Below are positions 43,766 through 53,640 of a stretch of 64,000 nucleotides of DNA, one piece after another. The notes beneath the pieces were generated by a model, which had not been told where the DNA came from, did not search any database, and saw nothing but the letters and a program-made list of their open reading frames with translations. Source of the DNA: Apoda limacodes (taxonomy: Eukaryota; Arthropoda; Insecta; Lepidoptera; Limacodidae); assembly GCA_946406115.1 (NCBI GenBank), contig OX291554.1:14767092-14831091 (forward strand), read 5' to 3'. A program made the translations under genes and the position numbers. Position 1 is the stretch's first letter. Each line of letters opens with the position of its first letter.

Positions 43766-43853
43766 TGTCTTTTTTTCTTTCACAGGTAAGTTTGCTGCTT
43801 GTTTATGCCATTGCGTTTCGGTTCATAATGCAGCTATTCTTTGTGGTAAGTAA
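43766..43853 (+). promoter_or_regulatory. Recursive splice site / 60-bp microexon candidate
   Basis: A pyrimidine tract (tgtctttttttctttcacag, ending at 43785) is followed without any gap by gtaagt (43786-43791). This is the juxtaposed 3' and 5' splice-site arrangement of insect ratchet points. A second strong donor, gtaagtaa, starts at 43846, exactly 60 bases after the acceptor. The 60-base segment is open in the frame starting at its first base and would encode VSLLLVYAIAFRFIMQLFFV, a hydrophobic stretch long enough to span a membrane. A second frame is also open. It could be a recursive splice point inside a very long plus-strand intron, a recursive-splicing exon, or a small cassette exon. 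Chance cannot be excluded, but all three signals are close to consensus. Confidence 0.45.
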
Positions 43854-43984
43854 ATCTTGAAAAGTATTTAATGTTAAACATAATTTTAGTAGACCGCAAT
43901 AACGACTTATTTGATTTTAAAATACTTTACAATACATTTTTTTTTTGTTCTACTTACAAAATTGATCATCTTGCCTCTATGTTT

Positions 43985-44410
43985 TTAACCGACTTCAAAA
44001 AAGGACGAGGTTCTTAAAGGAAAACACTGCTAGACCAATATGGGTCCACCATAAAGGAAAACACTGCCAGACCACTATGGGTTCACCATTTTAATCAAAT
44101 CCTATTCTGCTGATGTAATCCATGAGGAATTTAGGGAACTCCTAAAATTTTAAACGCATCGACGTTGCTTTAGTATGTTCATTAACAAATCAAGAGTTTG
44201 CATTCAGAACGTATTATTTGGTGAAGTAGAACTGATGAAGAAGTCCACAGATGGCCCATGGAACTTGTCAACGATACCTTTTTATATTTATATTTCATGC
44301 TGACTTGATGATCTACTAAAATGTGATTAGTAGTTAAAGTGGAAACTAAAAATTATATAAAATCTTAGTAAAAAAAATAATCCGACTTCAAAACTTTACT
44401 CAAAAGTTAA
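43985..44410. repeat. Dispersed repeat with 'aaccgacttcaaaa' motifs and a 38-bp duplication
   Basis: The motif aaccgacttcaaaaaaggac opens the block and taatccgacttcaaaac recurs near 44379, a hallmark of the family also seen at 485. Between 44018 and 44093 a unit of about 38 bases (aaaggaaaacactgctagac, then caatatgggtccaccat) is duplicated with four or so changes. Confidence 0.5.
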
Positions 44411-44864
44411 AAATAATCCTTGAGCAGACATACTAATATATATAACATTAAGCTTAATACCTATCTAGGTGTTTTCTTCGGTTTGATGTCAGATGCCAAT
44501 AGACAATTAATACCTATCTTCATTGCAAATTTTTGGCATTCGACTTCGAAGGCGAAACGAAGCGAGAGATTTCAAATGAGGTTTTATTGTCAGTGAACAA
44601 GAGAACTTCATTCAATTGCAACGATACTAAGAATAACAATAAATATATAAGATTAGTACCAAAGTAAACGTAACAACTGACTACTAATATACTATTATGT
44701 TAATTTATGCATAATTTATACCAACTTAATTATTATTACTTAATTATTAATTTAGATCAAAAAACCAAATTTTAAATTCCGGTACAGTACATTGGTATGT
44801 ATGTATTACAGCACTGCATGCAATATGGGCACTGTCCGCCGCTCCTTAGTGTCTTTCTTATTTA

Positions 44865-44995
44865 CCTTCTGTTACGATCATGTTACCGCTTGTATAGAAC
44901 ACGCACACATTTGCGCGTATACACACGTGATTGCTTTTTGTAGTGTTAGTGATCAAGAATAATGCGATCTTTGTATGGAGTGTCCAGCTTTAGTA
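44865..44995 (+). repeat. Dispersed repeat with 'tttttgtagtgttagt' motif
   Basis: The phrases cttgtatagaacacgcacac, gctttttgtagtgttagtga and caagaataatgcgatctttg, then tatggagtgtcc, correspond to 42150-42290 and 21150-21190. Confidence 0.6.
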
Positions 44996-45094
44996 GAAAT
45001 ATAATTCTATTAACATTTCACAATTTGACTGTTTACTTACTTTTATAATTTATATCAAAATTGTGTCATTACTCCTTATAATGTGTTATACATA

Positions 45095-45540
45095 AGTACC
45101 TCGGCTACATTGTCACTCCTAGCTTGAGGGACGATGCTGATGTGGAACGACGGCGTAGGGCAATCCAGGGCAGTTTCTGACGTAAAGATAACACGGTTTC
45201 ACTCCTTTTGCCAGACATTTTATAAGTGTCAACTCTGAACTGACTATTCTACTTGTAAAAAGGCGCACGATGGCATTCTAGTAGCCTACAATAACATTTT
45301 TAGACTGATGATGGGCCTGAACCACTATCCCATCACCTCCAATTAGTTCGCTGAAACTAGAGTCAATTGTTTTAACGATATTCAACGTAACAGAATAGCG
45401 TCGTTCGTGTCGAGAGTTGACTCCATCATGTCCAGATTTCAATTATTAAGAGTTTGGCAGATTTACTGATACTGACTGCAACGTACAGACGATGGGTGGA
45501 GATAGCCAAAAATAAAAGCTTATTATTATTCCTTTAGAAT
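45095..45540 (+). pseudogene. Degenerate LINE ORF2 C-terminal region
   Basis: At about 45102 translation gives LGYIVTPSLRDDADVERRRR, matching the 'LGHIVTxxLRDDADVERERR' segment that follows the reverse transcriptase in lepidopteran LINEs. A later frame reads YNNIFRLMMGLNHYPITSN, a stop, then FAETRVNCFNDIQRNRIASF, matching the usual 'YNDxFRxLMxLPR...FAEAxVxxF' segment. Frameshifts and stops separate these pieces, so the copy is dead. Its style differs from the LINE at 33850, so it is a different family. The 3' end near aaaaataaaagcttattatt (45511-45530) includes AATAAA. Confidence 0.8.
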
Positions 45541-46100
45541 AATAACACATATTTAAACTCGACTATAAACATTAGTGCTCAAGTGCGCGGTAAATAGTTA
45601 GTCACGACGTCACAACAAGGGAGATATTATCCGCATTGCCATCTGTTACATTCTCACGGTACGTGAATTGTATTTATGATCAGTGTCATTTCCTGCACTG
45701 TACACTCTTTATTCGTTTAACACGCACCGTTATTACCTCCACTCGGACAGTAACACACTGCACTATAGACGAATTTACTCCACTTTCCATTTTTTCACAG
45801 CCATTTCGTAGCGATTGCCAAGCTCAATGTGGGGCGTCAGAGCTATCACCTCTAGCCCACTTTAGACTTGTTATAAATTTATATAATGACTATTAGTGCA
45901 CCGCGGTTTCACCCGAAGGAAAACGTATTCCCTTAAGAAACTCTTTTTCGGGATAAATTAGTCATAGTCCTTTGTACCTGCAGCTATCTCTGTGTCAAAA
46001 ACTTACTAAGTTGCACTATGCACCGCTACTAGACGTAAGTAATTGTTTCCCGTAGAAGAAAAATATCCCCGTGGACACTATCGATCAGAAAAGTTATTTT
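45541..46100. other. Balanced-composition stretch, no gene identified
   Basis: An acceptor-like ccattttttcacag lies at about 45787-45800, but the following agcgattgccaagctcaatg resembles LINE coding scraps, so no exon is called. The 86-codon frame at 45636-45896 has no family resemblance. Confidence 0.3.
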
Positions 46101-47535
46101 ATATCCTTTTTAGTCCGTCCAGCTCTCATAGTGCTTTTTTGCTATCGAATTGATTCACAAATATTGAACGAAAAACCTATTTTAATCAAAACAAAGCTTT
46201 TTAGCCAAGGATATTAAAAGAATTTTGAAAATCAGTTTATTATTTACAGAGAATACCTCTACAAACAAATAAACTTTCTTTTTCTTTTTTTTTAATTAGT
46301 TAGTATAGATATTTCAAAGCATTACCGATCGATTTCAATTGATTACTCTCCGACATAATTTATTCTATCTACAAATCAATTTATTTTAGTTATAAATCGA
46401 AGTGATTTTCTTTATTTATTAATTTCGTTACAGTTATTATAAGCGGGGCACACTTTACGCTAATTAGGCACGGTAAATTTTCAATCAGTTGTTTGTTAAC
46501 AGCTTGTATTTATTTATCTTTTACGAAGGTATGTCTAGAATTTATGTAGCTGATATTAGCCTGTGTCGAATTTGGTAAATGCCATGGAATTTCTTATACA
46601 CAGCTTAATGTGTAATAACCTTTATTAATCCTTGCATAAATATTTAGAATGGATCATTTTCAAGAGTTTTTAAAATTAGATGAGTAGTTTTGATGATTAC
46701 CTACCACATCCGTACTTACAAATATTCCGATAACTGCCTTTCATTTGCAAATTCAACTAGATTGAAATTTCTTGTATATTGAACAAAATTAACGAATCTA
46801 AATATTTTATTCGATTTGTATGTTTTGCGTCCGAATAATTTAAACAATTTCAATTTTATTTTTTTGAATAATCATACACTCTTAGGAAAAGTTCTTTTAC
46901 CTAAAATTAAAGTAGGCTACTTTGATATCAGGTTTGTAATGCGCCAAATATTTATTATGTTTGTTTAATATTTACGGGAAGTTATAAACTTTATTGTCGT
47001 CTAAACGTTTTATCGTCTTATTAATTATAGTTTTTATTTTATCATTACCAGTACTTTTATTTATTTATTTATCTAAAGATTGTAAGATTTACATTATTAA
47101 AAATTGTGACATTCAACTAGTTAAACCAGTGCTGATTTATTTTCACTTTATTTTATTACTACTTAAATTGAAAACATTTATTATTAATAACTACAGCCGA
47201 AGATGACTTGGGACTTTTATTTTTATTTAGCAGTAGCATCGTTCCGTTTATAAAGATATCAATTATTTTATTGTGAACTGAAATAAATTTATTTGTTATA
47301 CTTACAAATAGGGACAAACTGTTGACCGTAATAATCCATCTTTTAAATTAAAGTCGTGCCAGAGTTTGAGTTGTTCCCACAGCATGGTCACGTATGGCCA
47401 ATGATCATGAATAAACACGTCGTATGAAAATGATTAAACAAATATGCACCTACAATTAAAATGCATTCTCAATAAGGTACTACCGAGACAGAACATGATA
47501 TGTCCCTTTCTTTTTATATTATTATCCATGTTCTA
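46101..47535. other. AT-rich sequence, nothing identified
   Basis: No gene, RNA or repeat family recognised over about 1.4 kb. The 70-codon frame at 46994-47206 is Ile/Leu/Phe-rich, as expected from translated AT-rich DNA. Confidence 0.45.
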
Positions 47536-47725
47536 AAGGGCTAATAGCGGTTTACTTACGCCGCCACTTGATTTTTTTTCATAATTATACAAAGCATATT
47601 TCAAAAAATTGCTTCATAGAAATTGTTAAACAAGTTATAAGCTATTTTTAGAACGTAAATATGCTTTGTGTAAAGAATATTTAAAAATTTGAAGTTGCGG
47701 CGCTAATCAGTCGATATTAGCCCCT
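47536..47725. mobile_element. Hairpin MITE, about 190 bp, TA-flanked
   Basis: The left end aagggctaatagcggtttac, then ttacgccgccactt, pairs with the reverse complement of the right end (aggggctaatatcgactgat, then tagcgccgcaactt), so the terminal inverted repeats are about 35 bases with several mismatches. TA lies immediately outside each end (47534-47535 and 47726-47727), fitting a Tc1/mariner-type target. The interior contains a second partial symmetry (acaaagcatattt against aaatatgctttgtg). No coding sequence. Confidence 0.7.
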
Positions 47726-47772
47726 TAGTATAGTTTAATACTATTGTATAAATGTGTATGTATATATTAGCT

Positions 47773-47838
47773 CGGTTAACTAGCTTGTCCGATGCGCGTA
47801 AAGACAAACTAGTTAAGCTATTAAAGCAAACTAGTTAG
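47773..47838. repeat. Imperfect hairpin and third partial copy of 'aactagtt'
   Basis: cggttaactagcttgtc (47773-47789) pairs with gacaaactagttaagc (about 47803-47818) with two mismatches around a 13-base loop. A third unit, caaactagttagcc, follows at once. Confidence 0.6.
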
Positions 47839-48248
47839 CCTAGGATTTGAATTCGGGGAAATATCGAAAATTTGTTGCCCTTATTTATTTTTGCTCAGAT
47901 TTGTTTGATTCCTTTCTTTCTTACCAGCATAAGGACATAAATACATTTATACATTATTTCAACAAAAAACCGCAGCTTAATCATTATTTGACTGCATATC
48001 CTGTTTATTCATTTCTTCAAATAACATTAGCTGGATCATACTTGTCACTTCTAACTGTTTTTACACTCCAGTCCTTTTAGTCTGGTGCTAATTACTCAAA
48101 ATACTGTTTCGTTTCAATAACTAGTATTCAAATAGCTCAGTCAAACTTAACGGAAATTTTATGCTCTGTCAAATATGCATATCGCCTTAATTCCACGCAA
48201 ATACATAGCTCTTCAAACATTGACATTTATATTAACTAAACAGTTGTC
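47839..48248. other. AT-rich sequence, nothing identified
   Basis: No feature recognised. The 77-codon frame at 47847-48080 resembles no family. Confidence 0.4.
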
Positions 48249-48251
48249 TTA

Positions 48252-48408
48252 GGCTGGGTTGCACGAACTAACTTTAACGTTGACGTCGCCAAGTGGTTTT
48301 GCTGAACTTTGATGGGCTGGTTAAGTTTAAAAATAGCTGACTATTTTCTATTAAATCTTCCATTTTTAACGGCTGGTTAACATCAAAGTTAGTTGGTGCA
48401 ACCCAGCC
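48252..48408. mobile_element. PIF/Harbinger-type MITE, 157 bp, TTA-flanked
   Basis: The left terminus ggctgggttgcacgaactaa, then cttt, is matched by the reverse complement of the right terminus (ggctgggttgcaccaactaa, then cttt) with one difference in the first 24 bases. TTA lies directly outside both ends (48249-48251 and 48409-48411), the 3-bp target duplication of PIF/Harbinger. The GGC start also fits that superfamily. The interior is symmetric in part (taacttt, ggctggttaa), so a transcript would fold as a long hairpin. No transposase is encoded. Confidence 0.88.
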
Positions 48409-48411
48409 TTA

Positions 48412-49399
48412 AACACGTCGCATTCATTTTTTAGTATTTTGTTACATGTACTGTATTTGTTTTCTTTGAATAATTGTCACGAAAAAAATCCAGAAGATTT
48501 AGAACAAGAGACACAAATTACAAATAAATTGGGATCTGTCATTAAGGGTAACAGTCTCACATATTTAACAGTATCGCAGTTAAAAAAAGACATTCTCATT
48601 ACATACAAAATACATTCAAAACAGTGTAGGTACAGTCAGTGTCATACGATGAGACTGCAATGCATTACAAACCAAGGTAGTGTCAATCTAATATTACGAA
48701 ATAGCTTTAATTTTGTTTAATAAATGTTCATAAATAATAAAAATTATTTTGTTATGTAGTGGATTTTTTAACGGAAGCTTCGATCTTTTATCGCTTCTTA
48801 AATGAGGATGTTCCGCAAGAAAATTTTACTTCCGGTCCGAGTTTTTATAACGGAGGTAATACGAAATTTCAATGATACGCGGCGTGGTTGTGCGAGTATT
48901 TACGAATGCAATGCAACTATATAATTATACATGAAATACAACATCTGTTTCCGTTCCTTGTGTTACGTCTATTACAACAGAAGAGAAAACGTTATGTAAA
49001 GAATACTCTAAATCTACACAGTCGAATAATCTTACCACTTTGTGTTAATTAAGACCTGAAACGGTACGCTAAGACTACAGTACGGTAGATGTGTTTATAA
49101 TAGAACTGTATTGTAACTTACTGGAGTAGAGTATGGTTCTGCTTAGTGCGATATGTTTAAAATAAAAAGGTAGAAATTTTGCAGAGCTATATTCGTAGAG
49201 AATATTACTGAATAAAAGAATTGCGAAAAAATTTCCGCATACAAGCACGGTAGTAACACCGTAGGGCACTACTAATAATAATAGTTAATAATGTCATAAG
49301 GATATGATCTGTAAATCTTAAATACTTTAACAACTCTCTAATATCATGTGCACCTGACTGTACTTGGCAAGACATCTAATAATAGAAATTGCAGTACAA
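48412..49399. other. No gene identified
   Basis: AT-rich, with a slightly GC-richer patch at 48760-48900. The 93-codon frame at 48439-48720 and the 64-codon frame at 49075-49269 (minus) lack family resemblance. Confidence 0.4.
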
Positions 49400-49470
49400 G
49401 GAGATCAGTGGGTAAAAAAGCCGCTAACCAAACTCGCTAGCTAGTTCGACTCATTCATTACTCGGAAGTT
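49400..49470 (+). repeat. tRNA-like SINE head remnant
   Basis: The segment gagatcagtgggtaaaaaag carries an A-box-like gatcagtgggta, and tagttcgactcattc (about 49442-49456) is B-box-like, with about 30 bases between. There is no closing acceptor stem, so this is a SINE relic and not a tRNA gene. Confidence 0.45.
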
Positions 49471-50009
49471 GTGAGGTTTCTTTATTTAATGAAACATTAC
49501 CGTCGCGCCAGGGACTGGTCAATTATTTGATGATTTTTAAATACATTGTTTCTTTGATAAAAGTTTTTGACTGCATACTCATTGTTTAGGCAGCAATGTA
49601 AAACACAAGCATCTCGGAATCAGATGTTTTTTTTTTTTGAGTCGAATCACCAGTCAGAATCGCCTGCCGCTTTGTCGTTTTGAAAGATCGGTGCCGGTAC
49701 AGTAATAGAGTGCGAAATTAGAGGTGTGTACGTAAGCATGTTTTGCAAGAGATCCGCTAATGTGTTTTTTTACCGTTTTTAAGAACTAAAAAGTATCTTG
49801 ATTTAACAATGCGTTCCGATGACATATATAACCTAGATCCACTACATACTACTACGCTACATTTATTTATTTTTTTATCCGGATCATCGAACTTTTTTAA
49901 AGAGCGCAGCGTTCGTTTTCGTAGTGAAATATTTTTATAGCCACATAAAGCCAACTAAGTCACAAACTCGATTCCCATATCTAAGTGGGTTACTTGCTAT
50001 GCGTGCATT
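49471..50009. other. No gene identified
   Basis: Nothing recognisable. A T-run at 49628-49638 and a balanced patch at 49650-49720 carry no signature. Confidence 0.4.
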
Positions 50010-50201
50010 TTTTTTTATATACTACTAAAGTGGCAAACAAGCTTACGGTCCGCCTGATGGTAAGTGGTCTATGAACACTTGCAACAGCAGGGGTATGACT
50101 CGCGCGTTGCCGACCCTTCAAAAATCTACTAACTTCTTTCTTGAAGAACCCCATACTGTAGTCCTGAGAGAAAACCTTGGTAGAGAGCTCATTCCACATT
50201 G
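50010..50201 (+). repeat. LINE-derived repeat, interrupted by a SINE
   Basis: The order tactaaagtggcaaacaagc, ttacggtccgcctgatggta, cacttgcaacagcaggggta, cttctttcttgaagaacccc and gagctcattccaca is that of the 52590 copy. It stops just where the next SINE tail begins, at the ttccacaacct position of the family, so the SINE inserted here or marks the truncation. Confidence 0.7.
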
Positions 50202-50476
50202 AATATAAATAAATACAAATATTATTGGACATTACACACAACGCTGCCTGGTCTCAAGAAAGCAAAGCTTGTACTACGGATACCAGGCAATTCATAAAAA
50301 TACATGCATATACTTTTTTTTTGCAAATACGAGTACATACATATTATACATAGAAAATACCCAGTCACAACACAAACACAAATGTTTAACAAATAAATGT
50401 TTATCTAGTATGGGAATCGAACCCCTTAATTCAGCAGTCGTGTCATTATCCACTGAGCCACGGAGGCCACGGAGCC
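50202..50476 (-). repeat. tRNA-derived SINE, full length, minus strand
   Basis: From right to left it has the head ggctccgtggcctccgtggc, then tcagtggata, the B-box gggttcgattccc (50411-50423), the body cacaaacacaaatg, gtatccgtagtacaagcttt and accaggcagcgttgtgtgta, and a tail of tatttgtatttatttat. The head has a small internal duplication (ccacggaggccacggagcc). It abuts the LINE-derived repeat on its left. Confidence 0.85.
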
Positions 50477-50639
50477 AATACATTTGTCGCGCCTATTTAT
50501 CTGTATAAAAATTACTATCAGTACCTATTGTAAATAAATCATATTACTGGGAAATCCGCTTGAATCATGCGTTGAGTAAGCTGACATGAAAATCCACTCA
50601 GTACTTTAGCACTTAAGCCTTGCTTGTTATACTTACTAC

Positions 50640-50870
50640 CTCTATACAGTCAGCATCGGCCACTCAGCCGAATGTCAATAGCACGGCGACCCCATTACTC
50701 GATCTCGCGCCGCCAAATTAATTCGCCGATCCGTCGGCCGATTGATTCCTGTATTGATCGACTTAATGAGGAGCTTGTAGAGTCTCGGCGCCTAATCCCG
50801 CTATCGGACATCTCACCCCGTGCCCTCTGTCTTAGTCCACGTTTGTGATGAACGATTGAAAGCCGATCAT
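50640..50870. promoter_or_regulatory. GC-rich island with homeodomain-like cores
   Basis: About 230 bases are strikingly GC/CpG-rich (agcacggcgaccccattact, cgatctcgcgccgcc) and contain clustered AT-rich cores inside that GC context: aaattaatt, cgattgattcc, tattgatcgacttaatgagg and cctaatcccg. Such combinations are typical of Hox/TALE and Otd-like binding sites in insect enhancers. No repeat signature was found and the 74-codon frame at 50624-50848 has no family resemblance. A conserved cis-regulatory element is a plausible but unproven reading. Confidence 0.35.
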
Positions 50871-50984
50871 TCATTACTTTTTAACGTTTATATTGATGTC
50901 ATCGCAGAGCAGGATCGGCTTAATACTTCTTGTAAGAAAATATTGAACAAAAAATAATTGTCAAGTGCGAGTCTGATATTTATT

Positions 50985-51055
50985 TATCATAAATAAACAA
51001 AAAAATTTAAACATCCGAATTGAGAACCTCCTCCTTTTTTGAAGTCGTTTAAAAA
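50985..51055 (+). repeat. End fragment of the 485-900 repeat family
   Basis: The phrase attgagaacctcctcctttt, then ttgaagtcg, is the characteristic right end of the family, here as a short isolated piece. Confidence 0.6.
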
Positions 51056-51701
51056 ATAAAGTAATGTAAATTATTGTATGTAAAATATCTACGGTTTCTT
51101 GCGCAAAGGTGTTTATGAAACGGAATTAATGTGATACTTCGACTTTGGTGGTCTTTTACTAACTATATACCTTCTTAATTTATCTATAAAATGTTAAGAT
51201 AAACATTTCTTTTTTATCCTAATTTTATTTAAATTACACATATTCTTATCGCAATACCTAAATTTATATCAGCATTAAAAGTATGTTCCAAAGCAACGAA
51301 ATTAAAACAGTTAAGGATATAAATTGATTCCGGACAGCACAGATTGCTAGAAAATTACAAAATTTATCATTAATGTATCATTTCTTAAACAATTAGAAGT
51401 ACTAATTTTAATATGGCATAAAATTGCTTTATTTCTTAGATTGAGGCTGGCAATAAGAACCTACAGATCGTGATCTTTATTCCAATAAAAAGCCCATTGT
51501 ATATTTTGAACTCGCTAATCCCCGAGGCTGTCCGAGGATTTGCGCTGTTACGCCTCCAATACGCCATTTACTTGGCTTGCTAGGGCTCAGGAAAAAAATA
51601 TTTAATCTTCCAATAGGCACTTACCTTTAAGATAGCTTTGAGAATAACAAGCAACTGTAAAGCTCATCTAAATAAAGTTTTGCATTGTGCGTAGGTAGAT
51701 A
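51056..51701. other. No gene identified
   Basis: AT-rich with a short balanced patch at 51510-51590. No repeat or gene recognised. Confidence 0.4.
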
Positions 51702-52121
51702 ATATAATAAATATTTTTTGGACATTACACACAGGGCCATCTGGTCCCTACCTAAGTAAAGCTTGTACCCTTTAAATAGCCAGGACTTTATAATGGACGT
51801 TTTAAGAGGAACACTTCCAGCATACATTATTTTCGAGTAACTATAACTATTTAGGCAGCGCACGCCACGAAAAGTCTAAGAACGGACATTTTTTTCTGTT
51901 AACATAAAAAATATTTTTATATCGGACTGGTAATTCTAGAGATTACTCATTACAAACTAAAAGAAAAGCTTTTCTCTATAATATATATAAGTATAGATAG
52001 AAAACACCCAGTCTCAAGACAAACATTCAAATTCATCACATAAATGTTTTTCTTGTGCGGGAATCAAACCCACGCCCCTTGATTCAGCAGTCGCGTCATT
52101 ATCCATTGAGCCACGAAGCTG
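51702..52121 (-). repeat. tRNA-derived SINE split by a 213-bp insertion, minus strand
   Basis: The tail and body (ttggacattacacacagggc, then aagtaaagcttgtaccc) occupy about 51702-51784. The remaining body and head (aaacacccagtctcaagaca, cttgtgcgggaatcaaaccc, ccattgagccacgaagc) lie at 51999-52121. Between them is foreign sequence (51785-51998), whose right part matches the 40822-40970 element. The SINE was therefore inserted first and interrupted later. Confidence 0.8.
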
Positions 52122-52589
52122 TAGTCTATTTTTTTTATTATTCATTAGAAAATAAGGTTAGGAATGAAACGTTTGTCAATAAAACTAACCAAACTCACAC
52201 CTACTTATTGTGCAATGTTTGTAACTAAATAATCACCGATAAAAAGTCCATCTACCTTTGTCAGTAATTTCTTAGTACCAGATTCGTTCGAAAATAATGG
52301 CTCAATTTACCAATGTGCGACAAGGGTTTACTATAGTTAGTGGTTCTTTAGGAAAGGTGTCATTACATACTGAGGCGAGGTTTACTCAAGTGAAAATAAT
52401 AACAGTGGTATCGCTAAACTCAGAGCACTACAGATTTTATTAACAGTGTTGCGGTTTTTCGATTTATACGGTACATATAAGAACAAATTCATAAAAGTTT
52501 CCGTTAAAATTACCTCTAAATACCAATGACCTTCTAAATGAAAAAACCCTTTACAAAGTATATTTTATTACATTTATTGCCTAAAAGTT
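52122..52589. other. No gene identified
   Basis: AT-rich; no recognisable feature. Confidence 0.4.
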
Positions 52590-53035
52590 TTTTTTTTACC
52601 CCTAAGGTGGCAAAGAAGCTTGCGGTCCGCCTGATGGTAAGCGGTTGCCGCAGCCTATGGACGCTTGCAACACCAGGGACATCACTTACCTTCTTTCTTG
52701 AAGAACACCATACTATAGTCAGTTAGAGAAAATCTTGGCAGGAACCTCATTCCACAACCTAAGCGTTCGCGGGAGGAAGTTACGTTCTAAGGTGTAAGGA
52801 TAAATTTTCTGCCTATGGCGAGCGGTGCGATAGGTAGAAAGTAGCCTTGGGCATCATTTCGAACATTTCCTCAGAACACACATTCCTCTACAAGCGGTAG
52901 AACACACACAGAGGGGCAAAGTCTCTCAATAGACTTAAGGCATCGATACGGCTTGCGAGTTTGGGATTGTCGACGATTCTTACAGCCCGTCTTTGAACAG
53001 AGTTAAACGGGCCAAGCTGGTCTCCGGGTTAAACA
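52590..53035 (+). repeat. LINE-derived repeat, best copy of the 'cctgatggtaagcg' family
   Basis: It runs from aaggtggcaaagaagcttgc and ggtccgcctgatggtaagcg through ctatggacgcttgcaacacc, cttctttcttgaagaacacc, cctcattccacaacctaagc and ctcaatagacttaaggcatc to ttaaacgggccaagctggtc. It is the longest of five copies in the window (27560, 30070, 42068, 50010). It has no intact reading frame. It probably derives from the 3' part of a non-LTR retrotransposon, but the clade is not fixed. Confidence 0.7.
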
Positions 53036-53099
53036 AGAAAACTGTACACTTCCACTGCTTTATTTTTTTTTTGTCAAATATAACCTATTGTCTTATTAT

Positions 53100-53200
53100 C
53101 CATCAAAACACCTAATTTATAGTAGTTTATGAAACTTTCATATAATAAGCGGCATTAAAACTCGAGTGTGTGAGTGTGAACATTTAGGTGATTTACAAAC
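53100..53200 (+). repeat. Short piece of the 25595/42855 repeat family
   Basis: The phrases agtagtttatgaaactttca, atataataagcggcattaaa and actcgagtgtgtgagtg correspond to the left part of the two longer copies. Confidence 0.5.
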
Positions 53201-53214
53201 ACAAACAAAAAAAA

Positions 53215-53290
53215 GTGTGCCGCTAAGCGGTCAGCCATCCAAGTATTGACCGAGCTCGACGTTGCTTAACTTTGAATATCGTTTCCAACA
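53215..53290 (-). repeat. 5S-rRNA-derived fragment, minus strand
   Basis: On the minus strand, aaagttaagcaacgtcgagc, then tcggtcaatacttggatggctgaccgctta, closely follows the insect 5S rRNA internal control region (roughly nucleotides 30-85 of the gene). It is the best preserved of the three 5S-like segments. It is not a 5S gene, because the rest of the 120-base transcript is absent and unrelated repeat sequence follows. Confidence 0.75.
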
Positions 53291-53299
53291 AGTGTTGGT

Positions 53300-53350
53300 A
53301 GGTACGGAACCCTCGGTGCGCGAATCCCACTCACACTTGGCCGGTTTTTT
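53300..53350. repeat. End fragment of the 13265-13680 family
   Basis: The text ggtacggaaccctcggtgcg, then cgaatcccactcacacttggccgg and a T run, matches the right end of the 13265 copy. It is joined within about 10 bases to the 5S-derived fragment. Confidence 0.65.
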
Positions 53351-53394
53351 TCTATAATGTTTAATGAATATGTTTTCTATTGAAATTGAAATCC

Positions 53395-53640
53395 TACACG
53401 GATAACCGAATATAGGGCGGATGAAACCGCGGGCAAAATCTAGTATTAAAAATCATAAATGCGATAGTCTGTCTGTCTGTTATCTCTTGACGCTTAAACT
53501 GCATAACCGAGTTAGACGAAATTTAGCATTAGAAAGAAAAAGAAGAAAGGACATAGGCTACTTGGAACGGTCAAGTGTGAGTCCGTTTTTTTTCTCTATA
53601 ATTGTTGAGTAGCATCGTGGCCTTATGACTTGGCTACGCC
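53395..53640. repeat. Junction of two Helitron-like repeats
   Basis: The left part ends gggcggatgaaaccgcgggc, then aaaatctagt, a Helitron-like terminus ending in CTAGT. It is followed at once by a new start, attaaaaatcataaatgcga, then tagtctgtctgtctgttatc, and by aaaggacataggctacttgg. The pieces share phrases with 5590-6060 and 33350-33525. Confidence 0.55.

Noticed and set aside
45787..45900. Splice acceptor followed by an exon-like segment
   Set aside because: The downstream segment resembles LINE-derived sequence and no matching donor was seen.
53215..53290. 5S rRNA gene on the minus strand
   Set aside because: Only the internal control region resembles 5S; the remainder of the 120-base gene is absent and other repeat sequence follows.
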